This document shows positions 8,799 to 17,622 of a stretch of DNA of 64,000 nucleotides, one piece after another. The stretch spans positions 186,001 to 250,000 of the forward strand of contig DIHO01000019.1 of NCBI GenBank assembly GCA_002420185.1, written 5' to 3'. The notes beneath the pieces were generated by a model. It was not told where the DNA came from, ran no database searches, and worked only from the letters and a program-made list of their open reading frames with translations. A program made the position numbers and the translations under genes. Source of the DNA: Opitutales bacterium UBA5694. Its GTDB lineage: Bacteria; Verrucomicrobiota; Verrucomicrobiia; Opitutales; Opitutaceae. The stretch's first letter is position 1; each line of letters starts with the position of its first letter.

Positions 8799-9216
8799 AT
8801 GCTGAAAATATCGGAGAGTATTGAGATCCCACTTTCAGAGATCGAAATCAAAGAGGTTCGATCATAAGGTTCGGGAGGGCAGCACGCAAACAAGGTTTCC
8901 ACAGCGATCTGCCTGTTCTTCAATATCAAGGCTTCAAGCCTCTCTTCATCTCTCAAGGATAGGCTATTGTCGATTCGAGATCATCGGACGACAGCCGAGG
9001 GGATTATCACGATAATTCTCAGGAATCGAGATCCGAGGCTGCTAAAAGGGAAGAAGCAATGAACAGGTGAATCAACTCGTGTAGAGTGTGCGGTTTATGC
9101 CAAAAAAGCTACGCCCAACCAAAGCCTCCAGAAGATCCCAACAGAAGCGTTTGAAACGCAAGATGCAGATAGGTTGTACGAAATCGATTCGGATTCGCCC
9201 CTCGAGAAGCGAATAG
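8799..9216 (+). pseudogene. arfB: Decayed ArfB/YaeJ-type release factor gene
   Basis: Translation from ATG 8799 gives the N-terminus of an ArfB (YaeJ) peptidyl-tRNA hydrolase, the rescue factor for stalled ribosomes: IEIPLSEIEIKEVRS, then an in-frame TAA at 8865-8867 exactly where the family has Ser, then GSGGQHANKVSTAICLFF, which holds the catalytic GGQ motif. The frame continues through KDRLLSIRDHRTTAEGIITI to a TGA at 9060. A shifted frame from 9097 then gives PKKLRPTKASRRSQQKRLKR, the basic C-terminal tail by which ArfB enters the mRNA channel. So all parts of the gene are present in order but broken by one nonsense codon and at least one frameshift. Confidence 0.85.
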
Positions 9217-9945
9217 AACGCATCGACTGAGTAATTTAAGGTTGTCTAGGATTCAGTGATGTCAAAAAACCGGGTTAGAAAAGGCTGGGATAGTAGGTGA
9301 GATTCAGAGCATTTCAGTCAAAACGCCCTGAAACAAAAAGGGAAAAAAACTGAAAAATAAGCAACTCACTCTATCCCCATTTGCCCTAATTTTTAGTGAA
9401 AGAAAGACATGGCGCTTGGAGAAGGGAAAGAAAGCAGCTCGGATAATAATCTTTATGACTTCTCGTTTAACTTGAACCCAAAGTCTCGCACGCCGATCAG
9501 ACAATTTATAAATTTTTCTGAGAAGGCCTAAAAAAAGAAGCGGTACGCAAGGTGTTGAATGATCTTTCTGAGAAGTGCACCGACACGACTCTTGGATTGT
9601 TGAATATTACACCCAAAGGCCATTTGATTGATACACGGGTGTACTCTAGTACCTTCGGTGCTAGGGGAACGAAGAGGCTTAGGTTAGAGCAAAGCTGTTC
9701 GATCTCGTCTCGGAAAGGTCGTGGATTCGCTTTCCCTATTTAGATGGAAGGAAGGAGGCCGCTTTTTTATTTGGGCGGGTGTTAGTTGGAAGCACGAGGA
9801 TTCTAGTGGGGGCACGCCGATTAGTTAGTACTCACGTCTTTAGGGGGACTTTTGAGTTGCTCCTATCGTTAGATGGAGACTTGCGTAGGATTGATTAGGT
9901 TGCTAATCTTGACGTATTATCTCTAATTTTGAAATCGCTACTGGA
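9217..9945. other. Intergenic stretch, nothing recognised
   Basis: About 730 bases between the decayed ArfB gene and the next oxidoreductase. A forward frame from about 9537 to 9741 reads without stops (with a KVLNDLSEKC segment) but matches no family I know. No terminator, repeat or RNA gene was identified. Confidence 0.3.
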
Positions 9946-11310
9946 ATGAATAAGTATCTCTCGTCGAAAAACCGCAGGTCTTTCATTAAGGAAATCTCAA
10001 TCGCGGGTACAGTGCTGGCGGCGGGTCCAGCAATCTTAGCTCAAGCGAGTGATAAGAAATACAAGACTGCTTTAATTGGATCTGGTTGGTGGGGTAATAA
10101 CATTCTAGCAGAAGCGATGGCGTGTGGCGAGTGCAAGATCGTTGCTCTATGTGATGTTGATAATCGTTATTTGGATACAACCTACGATCGCGTTGTGAAG
10201 GACGCGGGTGATAAGCCTAAGAAGTACCGTGATTATCGAGACTTATTCGCCAAAGAAGAAGTAGATATCGCAATAGTGGCCACACCTGACCATTGGCATC
10301 CGCTCATAACGATAGAGGCGGTCAATGCGGGGGCTCATGTATATGTCGAAAAACCAATTGGCCACACCATTGAGGAGGGGCGCGCGATGGTAAACGCGTC
10401 ACGAGCGGCTGATAGAGTGGTGCAAGTAGGAACCCATCGGCGAATTTCCCCTCACAATGTGTCTGGCTATGACTTCATCCGGTCAGGCAAGGTAGGCAAA
10501 ATCGGAATGGTACGGTCTTTCGTGCATTATGGCGGAGGACCAGAGGAACCGGTAGCCAATCTAGAGGCACCCAAGGAATTAGATTGGGATATGTGGTGCG
10601 GCCCTGCTCCCTACCGCCATTATTGCGAGGCTTTGCCTGGAACCAGAGGCAAACCGATCCATCCGAAGGGTTTTCGCAACTATCTCGACTACGGCAATGG
10701 CACCTTGGGCGATTGGGGAATACATTGGCTTGACCAGATTATCTGGATAATGGAAGAGCAGTATCCACGAAAAGTTTTTTCAACTGGTGGTCGCGAGATT
10801 GCTGGACCAGCCATTTACAATGACAAGGAACAAACGACTGACGCCCCGGACCATCAAGTGGCGACGTACGAGTTCGAGAACTTCACGGCGACTTGGGAAC
10901 ACAGGAGGTTTGCGGGCAATCATGCTGAAAAGGGAGAGAATTTGGGATGCTACTTTTACGGGACTGAAGGGACTTTTCACATGGGCTGGCGTAATGGATG
11001 GACGTTTTATCCGACGAATTCTAAGCAAGCAGTTGTGCATCAAGATCCCCGGTTGAACGATCCGAACTCACAGAATATTAAGGAACTCTGGCTGGATCTG
11101 CTACATTGTATCAAGACGGGAGAAAAGCCGGTTTGCGACATTGAGGAGATACACTACTCTACTAATTTGAGTCTGCTAGGTATGCTTTCATTCAAGCTAG
11201 GTCGCAGTGTCGAATGGGATGGGGAAAAAGAGCGAATCGTCAAAGACGCGAACGCGAATAAGCTGCTGCGCCGGGATTATCGCGGTGAATGGAAGTATCC
11301 GAAGGTTTAG
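9946..11310 (+). CDS. Tat-exported Gfo/Idh/MocA family oxidoreductase
   Basis: A 454-residue NAD(P)-dependent sugar oxidoreductase of the Gfo/Idh/MocA family. The N-terminus is a twin-arginine leader (N-R-R-S-F-I-K, Arg10-Arg11, then a hydrophobic stretch to A-Q-A), so the enzyme is probably folded with cofactor and exported. The Rossmann motif is ALIGSGWWGNN (about 42-52), the family EKP signature is in HVYVEKPIG (Glu135-Pro137), and the second domain includes a GDWGIHWLDQIIW segment with the usual catalytic-site His. This exported class is abundant in Planctomycetes and Verrucomicrobia and is associated with sugar or sugar-acid turnover; substrate is unknown. It stands alone on the forward strand. 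Confidence 0.92.
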   Translation: MNKYLSSKNRRSFIKEISIAGTVLAAGPAILAQASDKKYKTALIGSGWWGNNILAEAMACGECKIVALCDVDNRYLDTTYDRVVKDAGDKPKKYRDYRDLFAKEEVDIAIVATPDHWHPLITIEAVNAGAHVYVEKPIGHTIEEGRAMVNASRAADRVVQVGTHRRISPHNVSGYDFIRSGKVGKIGMVRSFVHYGGGPEEPVANLEAPKELDWDMWCGPAPYRHYCEALPGTRGKPIHPKGFRNYLDYGNGTLGDWGIHWLDQIIWIMEEQYPRKVFSTGGREIAGPAIYNDKEQTTDAPDHQVATYEFENFTATWEHRRFAGNHAEKGENLGCYFYGTEGTFHMGWRNGWTFYPTNSKQAVVHQDPRLNDPNSQNIKELWLDLLHCIKTGEKPVCDIEEIHYSTNLSLLGMLSFKLGRSVEWDGEKERIVKDANANKLLRRDYRGEWKYPKV

Positions 11311-11698
11311 TACTAAAATTGATGGATGATCACCGCTCGCTACTTATCTTTGGGTTTGGATCACTTTTTGTTCCGAACGCTATTGTAAGTGTCTTGCCGT
11401 GTTACACAATATGTAAAAGGTGTTGATAGAATGGCGGGATTCGAGAGGGACTTGGGGAAGGCGGCTTGTTCCCAAGCGTACTGTTCGCAAGGATAGCCGC
11501 CTAGGTGGATCTCGAACCTGTCCGAGAATGCGGTTGCAGCGCGGGTTAGCGGCGTTAGAGCATAGCAGACTGCACTCGTGTCGCATGCAACACGCCGCCT
11601 TGCACTGCTCCCGTTACAACCAGCACCATTTACTCAAACCTTTTTGTATGTGGTAGTAAGATCGATGCGATCAACTCGATCCAAAGGTGACATTGCAG
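11311..11698. other. Intergenic stretch between convergent genes
   Basis: Nearly 390 bases between an oxidoreductase and the converging ADP-ribosylglycohydrolase gene. Both strands have short open frames rich in Arg, Cys and His that do not look like real protein. I looked for a tRNA around 11460-11600 because of several short inverted segments but could not fold a cloverleaf. Confidence 0.35.
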
Positions 11699-12694
11699 CT
11701 AGACAACGATTTCTTTGTGAACGCGATTTTTAGCCAGAAGTCCTTGCAGCCAATCCCTTGGCAAGGAATTTAACGCCCCTAGTATCGATCCGACGACGGC
11801 CCCGCGATGACAGTTGTCGCCACCGCACAATGCGTTGGCAATGATTCCAGATTTAAAGTCGGACTGGTATTTCCAGGCGAGGTAGAGCGAAGCGGAAAAT
11901 GATTCGGGCAAGTAGCAGGCGGGGGTAAGTTGCCGACCAACGATAATACGATCTTTTTGCTTGCTCCAAGTTTGGAACTGAAGAGGATTTCCCCAGGCTT
12001 TTCCATGAGCTTCAAGCGAATGGTCAAGGGCCTTGCCGGAAGCAATCTCGATGAGGATTCGGGCTAGAGCCTCAGAAGCATCTAGCGTAAAGCTGTTTTT
12101 GTGCGTAAGGGCGACATGCCCACGAACGATTCGAATCCAGCTATCAGTATCTGTATATCCAATACTAAAAATCCCTGCAAGAAGGGCGGGTACGGTGGCG
12201 ATTCCGCCAATGTGCAGGTCGTCGATACCGCAATCTTTCAGGGGGGTGCCTTTTGACCAGCGGTCGAAGAAAGCACGATGGTACTCCTCCACATAGGTAT
12301 CTTGAGACCATTGAGGGTCTGTCATCAGTTGGGTGTAGGTATCGAGCCATTCCTCTGGCTGGTATTTCCCGCGATCCAAAATGAGGCGGTAGAGTTCAAT
12401 GGCCAATCGATAGTTGAGTGTATTGCCTCCGGCGGAGAGAAATTGGTGGTAGTGTACCCCTCGCTTCCCCCAATACCGAGCCTGGTCGTGCAGTATGTCC
12501 ACTTTCCTGTTTCCCGGATTATATTTAGATCGCCAGAGAATACTGTCTGGATGCGGGTTCTTGGGAGCCGTGTAAATTGAGAACTCAGGATAGTCTCGAT
12601 CGAGAGCTTGAGTATCGTAATACCAGTGCACTGGCATGGCAGCGGCGTCGGCAATGAGGGATCCCAGAAAAGCGTTTTTTAGCGGAGTACTCAT
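11699..12694 (-). CDS. ADP-ribosylglycohydrolase-family protein
   Basis: A 331-residue protein of the ADP-ribosylglycohydrolase/crystallin J1 family, which typically removes ADP-ribose from modified molecules using a binuclear Mg site. It starts with the family's NAFLGSLIADAAAMPVHWYY segment, has a helical core with FLSAGGNTLNYRLA, and ends with GGDNCHRGAVVGSILGALN, the equivalent of the usual GGDTDT-A-GAI-GA metal-binding motif. That last motif has Asn-Cys-His where most members have Thr-Asp-Thr, so one metal ligand may differ and the activity could be altered. There is no signal peptide, so it acts in the cytoplasm. No partner gene lies next to it. Confidence 0.85.
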   Translation of the reverse strand: MSTPLKNAFLGSLIADAAAMPVHWYYDTQALDRDYPEFSIYTAPKNPHPDSILWRSKYNPGNRKVDILHDQARYWGKRGVHYHQFLSAGGNTLNYRLAIELYRLILDRGKYQPEEWLDTYTQLMTDPQWSQDTYVEEYHRAFFDRWSKGTPLKDCGIDDLHIGGIATVPALLAGIFSIGYTDTDSWIRIVRGHVALTHKNSFTLDASEALARILIEIASGKALDHSLEAHGKAWGNPLQFQTWSKQKDRIIVGRQLTPACYLPESFSASLYLAWKYQSDFKSGIIANALCGGDNCHRGAVVGSILGALNSLPRDWLQGLLAKNRVHKEIVV

Positions 12695-12742
12695 GGTTAT
12701 TGATGCGGGCGCTTTGGGCCCTCGATAATGAGGTCTAGTTTA

Positions 12743-13055
12743 CTAGCACGGACCGATGTTGTTTGAGGAATACTGTGGGGAAACCATCCAAATGCCAGAT
12801 TGATTGCGTGCTGCCTCGCGAATGTCCGCTAACGCCACCTTATAAAATATTTTCGCCGGCGGTATAAGCTTACTGCATAAAAAACTGCCTAGCCAGCTTT
12901 CTCTCAAAAACGTTTTCGCTCTTTCAGAACTTAGGCATTTTCCTCTTTGCTTCATCATCATTGCTTCCGCGTCAGAAGCCGCTTTCTCTTCGCTGGTCTC
13001 GCTGTTGCAAGCGGCGATAATGAAAACAGCAAAAAGTGTAACGAATGCAGTTCAT
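12743..13055 (-). pseudogene. Frameshifted small lipoprotein gene (candidate)
   Basis: ATG 13055 has a good AGAGGA ribosome binding site seven bases upstream, but its frame reads a poor sequence and stops at 12970. A shift of one base into the frame ending at 12743 gives FAVFIIAACNSETSEEKAAS, a convincing lipoprotein signal with lipobox I-A-A-C followed by an acidic, Ser-rich linker. That second frame has a TGA just upstream and no start of its own. The simplest reading is a small lipoprotein gene with an early frameshift. The rest of the frame (about 65 residues) matches no family I know. Confidence 0.4.
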
Positions 13056-13225
13056 AGTGTCCTCTTAAAAGGGTGGTCTGTGGTCTTGGGATAATGGAGA
13101 AAAAGAAATCGATCGTTGTTGATTTAGAAGACTGGCTCTTTGTCATTAGCTCGCAAATTTCAGGTAAGTCAATCTGGATTCTTTATGGGGCCAAAATCCC
13201 GCTAAACCCAAAAAGTGCTTGCTCC

Positions 13226-14584
13226 TTAATCGAGACTTTCCACTGGCCAGTTAAGGGAAGGGTATCGAGCGGATTGGAGAATCGATTCCATTTCAGCAAC
13301 TACCAAGGGATGTCTTGATGCAATGTTCCGATTTTCTGAAGTATCCGTTTTGAGGTTATAAAGTTCTAACGGTTTGCCGATGGAAGTTCGAATGGCTTTC
13401 CAGTTTCCTTTGCGAACCGCTTGTTGGAATCCCCCTTCAAAGAACTCCCAGTACATGTAGCGGCTGCTGAGGTCCTGGGGTTTGCCAAGCAGGGTCGGGG
13501 CGATACTGATACCATCAAGGTTAGGAGTGGGGGCTGCCTTTCCCAGTTCAGCAAGAGTGGGAAGGACGTCAGCGAAGTACCATGGGACGTCACTAGTTAT
13601 ATTGGCGGAAACCACCCCGGGCCAGCGGACGATCATAGGGGTGCGAAGGCCTCCCTCGTTCATGTCCCGTTTGCGACCGCGGAGGGCTCCAGAACTATCG
13701 AAACGCTTTTCCCAACGTTCTGCTGCCCCGTTGTCTGAACAAAAGAACACGATTGTTTGTTCGTCGATATCTAGATCTTTCAGTCTCTGGAAAAGCTTTC
13801 CGACATCTCGATCCAGGCGGGTAATCATGGCGGCATGCACTTTTTCGTCATCAGTCCATTTTTTCTGGGAGTAGGGTGCAGTATCCGGAATTTCGTAACG
13901 CGAATGAGGGACAGTGTAGGGGAGGTATAGAAAAAAGCGCTCCTTCTCGTGGCGATCTAGGAAGTCGAGGGCAAAATCTGTAAACAGGTCGTGAATATAG
14001 GTGCCCTCGTTCCCATTACGGTTCTCTGGCAGTTCAAATTTCTCCTTGTTCTTCCAGATGAAATCCGGGTAGTACGAATGGGCTCGTCGTTGATTAAGGT
14101 AGCCGAACCATTCATCGAATCCCTGATCATTGGGGTGCCCACTGGTTTTGGGCTCACCTAGTCCCCACTTACCGCTGATCCCTGTTTTGTAACCTGCAGT
14201 TTTAAGGACTTCGGCGACGGTGGTATCATCCTTATCCAAGGGGACTCTGCCATTTCCACCGGCGAGTCCAGTCACTCCATATTTGCCAAAATTACCTCGA
14301 ACCGTTGTGTGCCCCGTATGTAGTCCTGTCATCAAGACGGAACGGGAAGGAGCACAAACCGTCGATCCGGCATAGCAGTCGGTGAATCGAGTACCCTCCC
14401 TTGCCATCTGGTCGATGTTGGGAGTCTGGATTATCGTTTGTCCGTAGCACCCTAAGTCCCCATAACCCATATCGTCGGCCATGATGAATATAATGTTTGG
14501 AGGTGCTGATTCGGAATTGTCGGCGCTGGGTGCAGTTGTGATCAATACTGCTGTTGCAACGATAATGGCAAAAATATTTTTCAT
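13226..14584 (-). CDS. Secreted arylsulfatase-type sulfatase
   Basis: A 452-residue type I sulfatase counted from ATG 14584, which places the signal peptide (KNIFAIIVATAVLITTAPSA) at the N-terminus; the frame is open 14 codons further but without leader features. The catalytic motif is C-A-P-S-R (77-81) inside STVCAPSRSVLMTGLHTGH, and the metal-binding Asp pair is in FIMADDMGYGDLG. FFCSDNGAAE supplies the second metal Asp-Asn. The GALRGRKRDMNEGGLRTPMI segment and the LYNLKTDTSENRNIA segment near the end are family hallmarks. It is likely periplasmic and acts on sulfated sugars. It is on the reverse strand alone, upstream of a long gene-poor stretch. Confidence 0.94.
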   Translation of the reverse strand: MKNIFAIIVATAVLITTAPSADNSESAPPNIIFIMADDMGYGDLGCYGQTIIQTPNIDQMAREGTRFTDCYAGSTVCAPSRSVLMTGLHTGHTTVRGNFGKYGVTGLAGGNGRVPLDKDDTTVAEVLKTAGYKTGISGKWGLGEPKTSGHPNDQGFDEWFGYLNQRRAHSYYPDFIWKNKEKFELPENRNGNEGTYIHDLFTDFALDFLDRHEKERFFLYLPYTVPHSRYEIPDTAPYSQKKWTDDEKVHAAMITRLDRDVGKLFQRLKDLDIDEQTIVFFCSDNGAAERWEKRFDSSGALRGRKRDMNEGGLRTPMIVRWPGVVSANITSDVPWYFADVLPTLAELGKAAPTPNLDGISIAPTLLGKPQDLSSRYMYWEFFEGGFQQAVRKGNWKAIRTSIGKPLELYNLKTDTSENRNIASRHPLVVAEMESILQSARYPSLNWPVESLD

Positions 14585-16020
14585 TCGTGGTGTCTGGCAG
14601 GGTTCGCTTTTTGTATTGAGTTCCATGAGAGAGGAAATCCATGAGCTTACGGTGGGTCAAGAGAAGTTGTATTGGAACCGATGTACTGGAGATACTGTTT
14701 ACTACCAATTTTTGATTCAGGAGTCGGCGAATGATTTTTTGTACTTCAGACCCCAAATAGGATTACGAAGTTAGAAGTAGGACCTCGAGCCAGAGTCGGA
14801 AAGAGACGGGTTGGACTTGGAGCGTTTCAATTCTCTAAGTTGTATACTTAGCTGCTTCGCGGATCAACTAGGTTGATACTGTATCCATTACAAGAGCGGA
14901 TTACTGAAAAAGCGGGTGCCGTAAGTAGACCGGCTCTCTGTAGCCAAAAGGACGTAAATTATTGGACTGGCGAACTTGTTAAGAAACACTGTTCCCATGC
15001 TCAGAGTCTTGGACCCAGGTAGCTTATTGCAGCCGAATTCGTTGAGCCAAGCTGCTGCGTCCGTTTGGCTCAGCTCTTGGGGTGACGATCAAAAACGCTC
15101 GAAAGACTTCCCTAGTTGGCGTGGCAAGGGGATCCAGCTTGATTGAATTTCCTAAGAAGAAGGCATCGCTATCGATATCCATTAGAGAGCCGATAGGGAG
15201 CTGATTCACCTGAAGAGGCGGATTTGATATGAGACTTTGAAGATTCTTCCTAGAGGGACATGGATCACAACTTTGCCATTTTCTCTTTCGTGACAATACT
15301 TTGTAGGACGTTGTTTGCGCAGTGCTCTTAATGCCTGATTCCAGCGTCAAGTCACGGGCTTGCATGCGTTTTTTGCAGTTTAGCCAATCTTCATTTTAGC
15401 ATTTCAGTTCCCTGCAAACTTCGCATACGTACAGTTCCGGTGGACATTAATTTACAACAGATTTTTTAGCCAGGCACGGTATTTGTCCGCATTGCAGGTG
15501 TATCCCGAGAATTTCAGATAACTCGCGAATGTATTGAGTTGTCGTTACAATCGAAACCTAGGATCAAACGAACAAGGTAGGTAACTTGGGGTAGGCTAAA
15601 GCCATTAATCCTGATTTTGGCTGGCTAATTTCTTCATTCTTTCGAGTGCCGGTAAAACAGCAATTCGGATCTTGCACCCAGGGCGATTGTGGATCCACGC
15701 GACCTTCAAAAAGTCTCGTTTAGATAGAATAGCTGAAATGATGGACGATAAAGAAGGTGTCTTCGAGGAGGACTTTTGTCAAAATGGAGTGCGGGCACCG
15801 GGTAAAAAGTGAATGGATTCAAGCCTATAACGTTGAACTCTCTATCAGGTGGTCTCGAACAGGTAAAAAGGTGGGGTAGACAATCCCTAGTCATTTGCAT
15901 CGAATCACCCTTTTCGTCTGTTCAGGGCTTCGGCCGTGAGCTCAGCCGAACGGATAAACCGCCTTGCCTCCTCGATGTTAATTGGTATCTATTGGACTTT
16001 TCTTTGAAAACTGACTGCGA
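14585..16020. other. Long gene-poor interval with fragments
   Basis: About 1.4 kb without a convincing intact gene. A 113-residue reverse frame (15024-15365) contains a plausible segment (IGSLMDIDSDAFFLG) but resembles no family I know. A coding-like C-terminal fragment lies at 15605-15778 on the reverse strand (separate entry). No RNA gene or repeat was recognised. Confidence 0.35.
15605..15778 (-). pseudogene. Coding-like C-terminal fragment, family unknown
   Basis: A reverse frame of 58 codons bounded by stops, without a start codon, ends with a very protein-like segment: DFLKVAWIHNRPG followed by KIRIAVLPALERMKKLA. I do not recognise the family. It is probably the surviving end of a deleted gene. 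Confidence 0.3.
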
Positions 16021-16950
16021 ATGATCTTTCACCAAACCACACAGCTTTTCGATTTTCAGGTAAACGGTTTTGCCGGTGTGGACTTCCAGTCCGATTCGTT
16101 AACCCAAGGGGAAATGCATCGAGCTGCCGCCGCGCTGAAAAGGCATCATATGTCTGCCATCTTTTTCACTCTGATAACGGATGACGTGGATTCGTTGTGT
16201 CGCAAATTTGAGAATATTGAGTCGATTTGTGCGAGGGATAAAGAGGTCGCGTCATTGATTCGAGGATACCATTTGGAAGGACCTTGGATATCGAAAGAGG
16301 CCGGCTATCGAGGAGCTCATCCATTGAATTCCGTTCGTGAACCAAGCCTGGCCGATTATCGGCGATTGCGGGATGCTGCGGGAGGCAGAATAAGGCTGAT
16401 TACGCTGGCGCCCGAGGTCGAAGGTTGTCTTTCGGTCATAAAGGAGGCGGTTGGTGATGGCATTTGTATTGCACTGGGCCATACCAACGCATCTGAAAAA
16501 GAGATTGATCAAGCCATAGCCTTGGGAGCGACTTTTGGAACTCACATTGGAAATGGCGTTCCAGTTGATATCAATAGGCATGACAATATCATTCAACGCC
16601 TATTGGCTCGAGATGAACTGATTGCCTGCTTTATTCCCGACGGAATACACTTACCTCCCTTTGTGCTTAAAAACTTCTATCGAGCCAAGCCTAAGGGGAA
16701 GGTGTTTTTCACGACCGATTGCATGTCCGCTGCGGGTGCTCCTCCAGGATTCTATCACATCGGACCGCATCAAGTCGAGGTTGGCTCAGATGGTGTAGTG
16801 CACCTGCAGGGTGAAAAACAGTTTGCGGGGTCTTCACTCACCTTGGATCGGGGAGTCGAGAACGTCTCTGAATGGCTGGGGCTGACAATGTCGGAAGCGA
16901 CAGAGATGTGCTCCTCTCTCCCTGCAGGACATTTCGGGGTCGAGTTGTGA
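16021..16950 (+). CDS. Compact N-acetylglucosamine-6-phosphate deacetylase-like amidohydrolase
   Basis: A 309-residue amidohydrolase resembling NagA, which removes the acetyl group from GlcNAc-6-phosphate. Metal-site motifs are all present: Glu86 in HLEGPWIS, His154 in ALGHTNAS, His175 in THIGNGV, the substrate-binding DGIHLPP segment and the catalytic Asp233 in TTDCMSAAGAP. The start is fixed by a stop codon two codons upstream of the ATG. The protein starts at the DFQVNGFAGVDF strand and ends at the helix that usually precedes NPA-LG, so it lacks both ends that form the small beta-sandwich of classical (~380-residue) NagA. Canonical HLFNAM is replaced by THIGNGV. Amino-sugar deacetylation is an inference. 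Confidence 0.85.
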   Translation: MIFHQTTQLFDFQVNGFAGVDFQSDSLTQGEMHRAAAALKRHHMSAIFFTLITDDVDSLCRKFENIESICARDKEVASLIRGYHLEGPWISKEAGYRGAHPLNSVREPSLADYRRLRDAAGGRIRLITLAPEVEGCLSVIKEAVGDGICIALGHTNASEKEIDQAIALGATFGTHIGNGVPVDINRHDNIIQRLLARDELIACFIPDGIHLPPFVLKNFYRAKPKGKVFFTTDCMSAAGAPPGFYHIGPHQVEVGSDGVVHLQGEKQFAGSSLTLDRGVENVSEWLGLTMSEATEMCSSLPAGHFGVEL

Positions 16951-16982
16951 TCACATCGATGGATTTCAGAGAAGTGCTTCTA

Positions 16983-17489
16983 TTACTTCTTCCCTTTTCC
17001 TCGCGTTTTTTCTTTCAGGGCAATGAGTTCTATCTCAAAAATAAGAACGGCATACATGGGGATCACACCGTTTCCCTTGGAACCGTAGGCAAGGTTGCTG
17101 GGGACATAGAAACGGTATTTGTCACCCGGCGACATGAGCTTGATGCCTTCAACCCATCCGGGTATGACATCCCATAATCTAATATCCATTGTCTGACCCC
17201 GCATAAGCGAGCTATCGAAGACGGTACCATCAGGCAGCGTTCCATGGTAGTGTATTTCAATGACATACTTTGGGCGGGGAAGTTGGTTCGATTCACCTTT
17301 TGCTAGAATTTCGTACTGGAGCCCGGACTGGGTGGTCGTTATACCTTCTCGAGATTTGTTTTTTTCAAGGAACGCTTTTTCCGCTGCACGTGCCTGGCGA
17401 ATTTCTGATTTCGAAGCGGCGTTTGTAAGGGGGAGACCGCCTGAAATAACGTATATGACAAGAATTGAGAGAATAAAGAATGGTCGCAT
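16983..17489 (-). CDS. Secreted FKBP-type peptidyl-prolyl cis-trans isomerase
   Basis: A 168-residue FKBP-fold prolyl isomerase with an N-terminal signal peptide (FFILSILVIYVISGGLPLTNA), so it acts in the periplasm as a folding helper. A short charged helix (KAFLEKNKSREGI) leads to the FKBP domain: TTQSGLQYEILAKG, YHGTLPDGTVFDSS, the VIPGWVEGIKLMSPGDKYRF core, and the LAYG strand near the end. The order and length match FkpA/Mip-type single-domain periplasmic FKBPs without the dimerisation domain. It converges on the NagA-like gene with 32 bases between stop codons. The basic tail (KTRGKGKK) is not part of the fold. Confidence 0.95.
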   Translation of the reverse strand: MRPFFILSILVIYVISGGLPLTNAASKSEIRQARAAEKAFLEKNKSREGITTTQSGLQYEILAKGESNQLPRPKYVIEIHYHGTLPDGTVFDSSLMRGQTMDIRLWDVIPGWVEGIKLMSPGDKYRFYVPSNLAYGSKGNGVIPMYAVLIFEIELIALKEKTRGKGKK

Positions 17490-17622
17490 CGTGATAACTC
17501 ATCGGAGTCATTAGAAAAGGTGTAAGGATATAGTGAAAAGAAGCAAGACTCAGCTGGGATCAAGGCATATTTATCAATCTGAGCTTGGCACGGAAACGTA
17601 GACTGACGTAAATAGTGTTTAG

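Noticed and set aside
11400..11620. Possible tRNA because of inverted segments and a GGTTCGA-like string
   Set aside because: No acceptor stem or anticodon arm could be paired; the T-arm does not fold properly.
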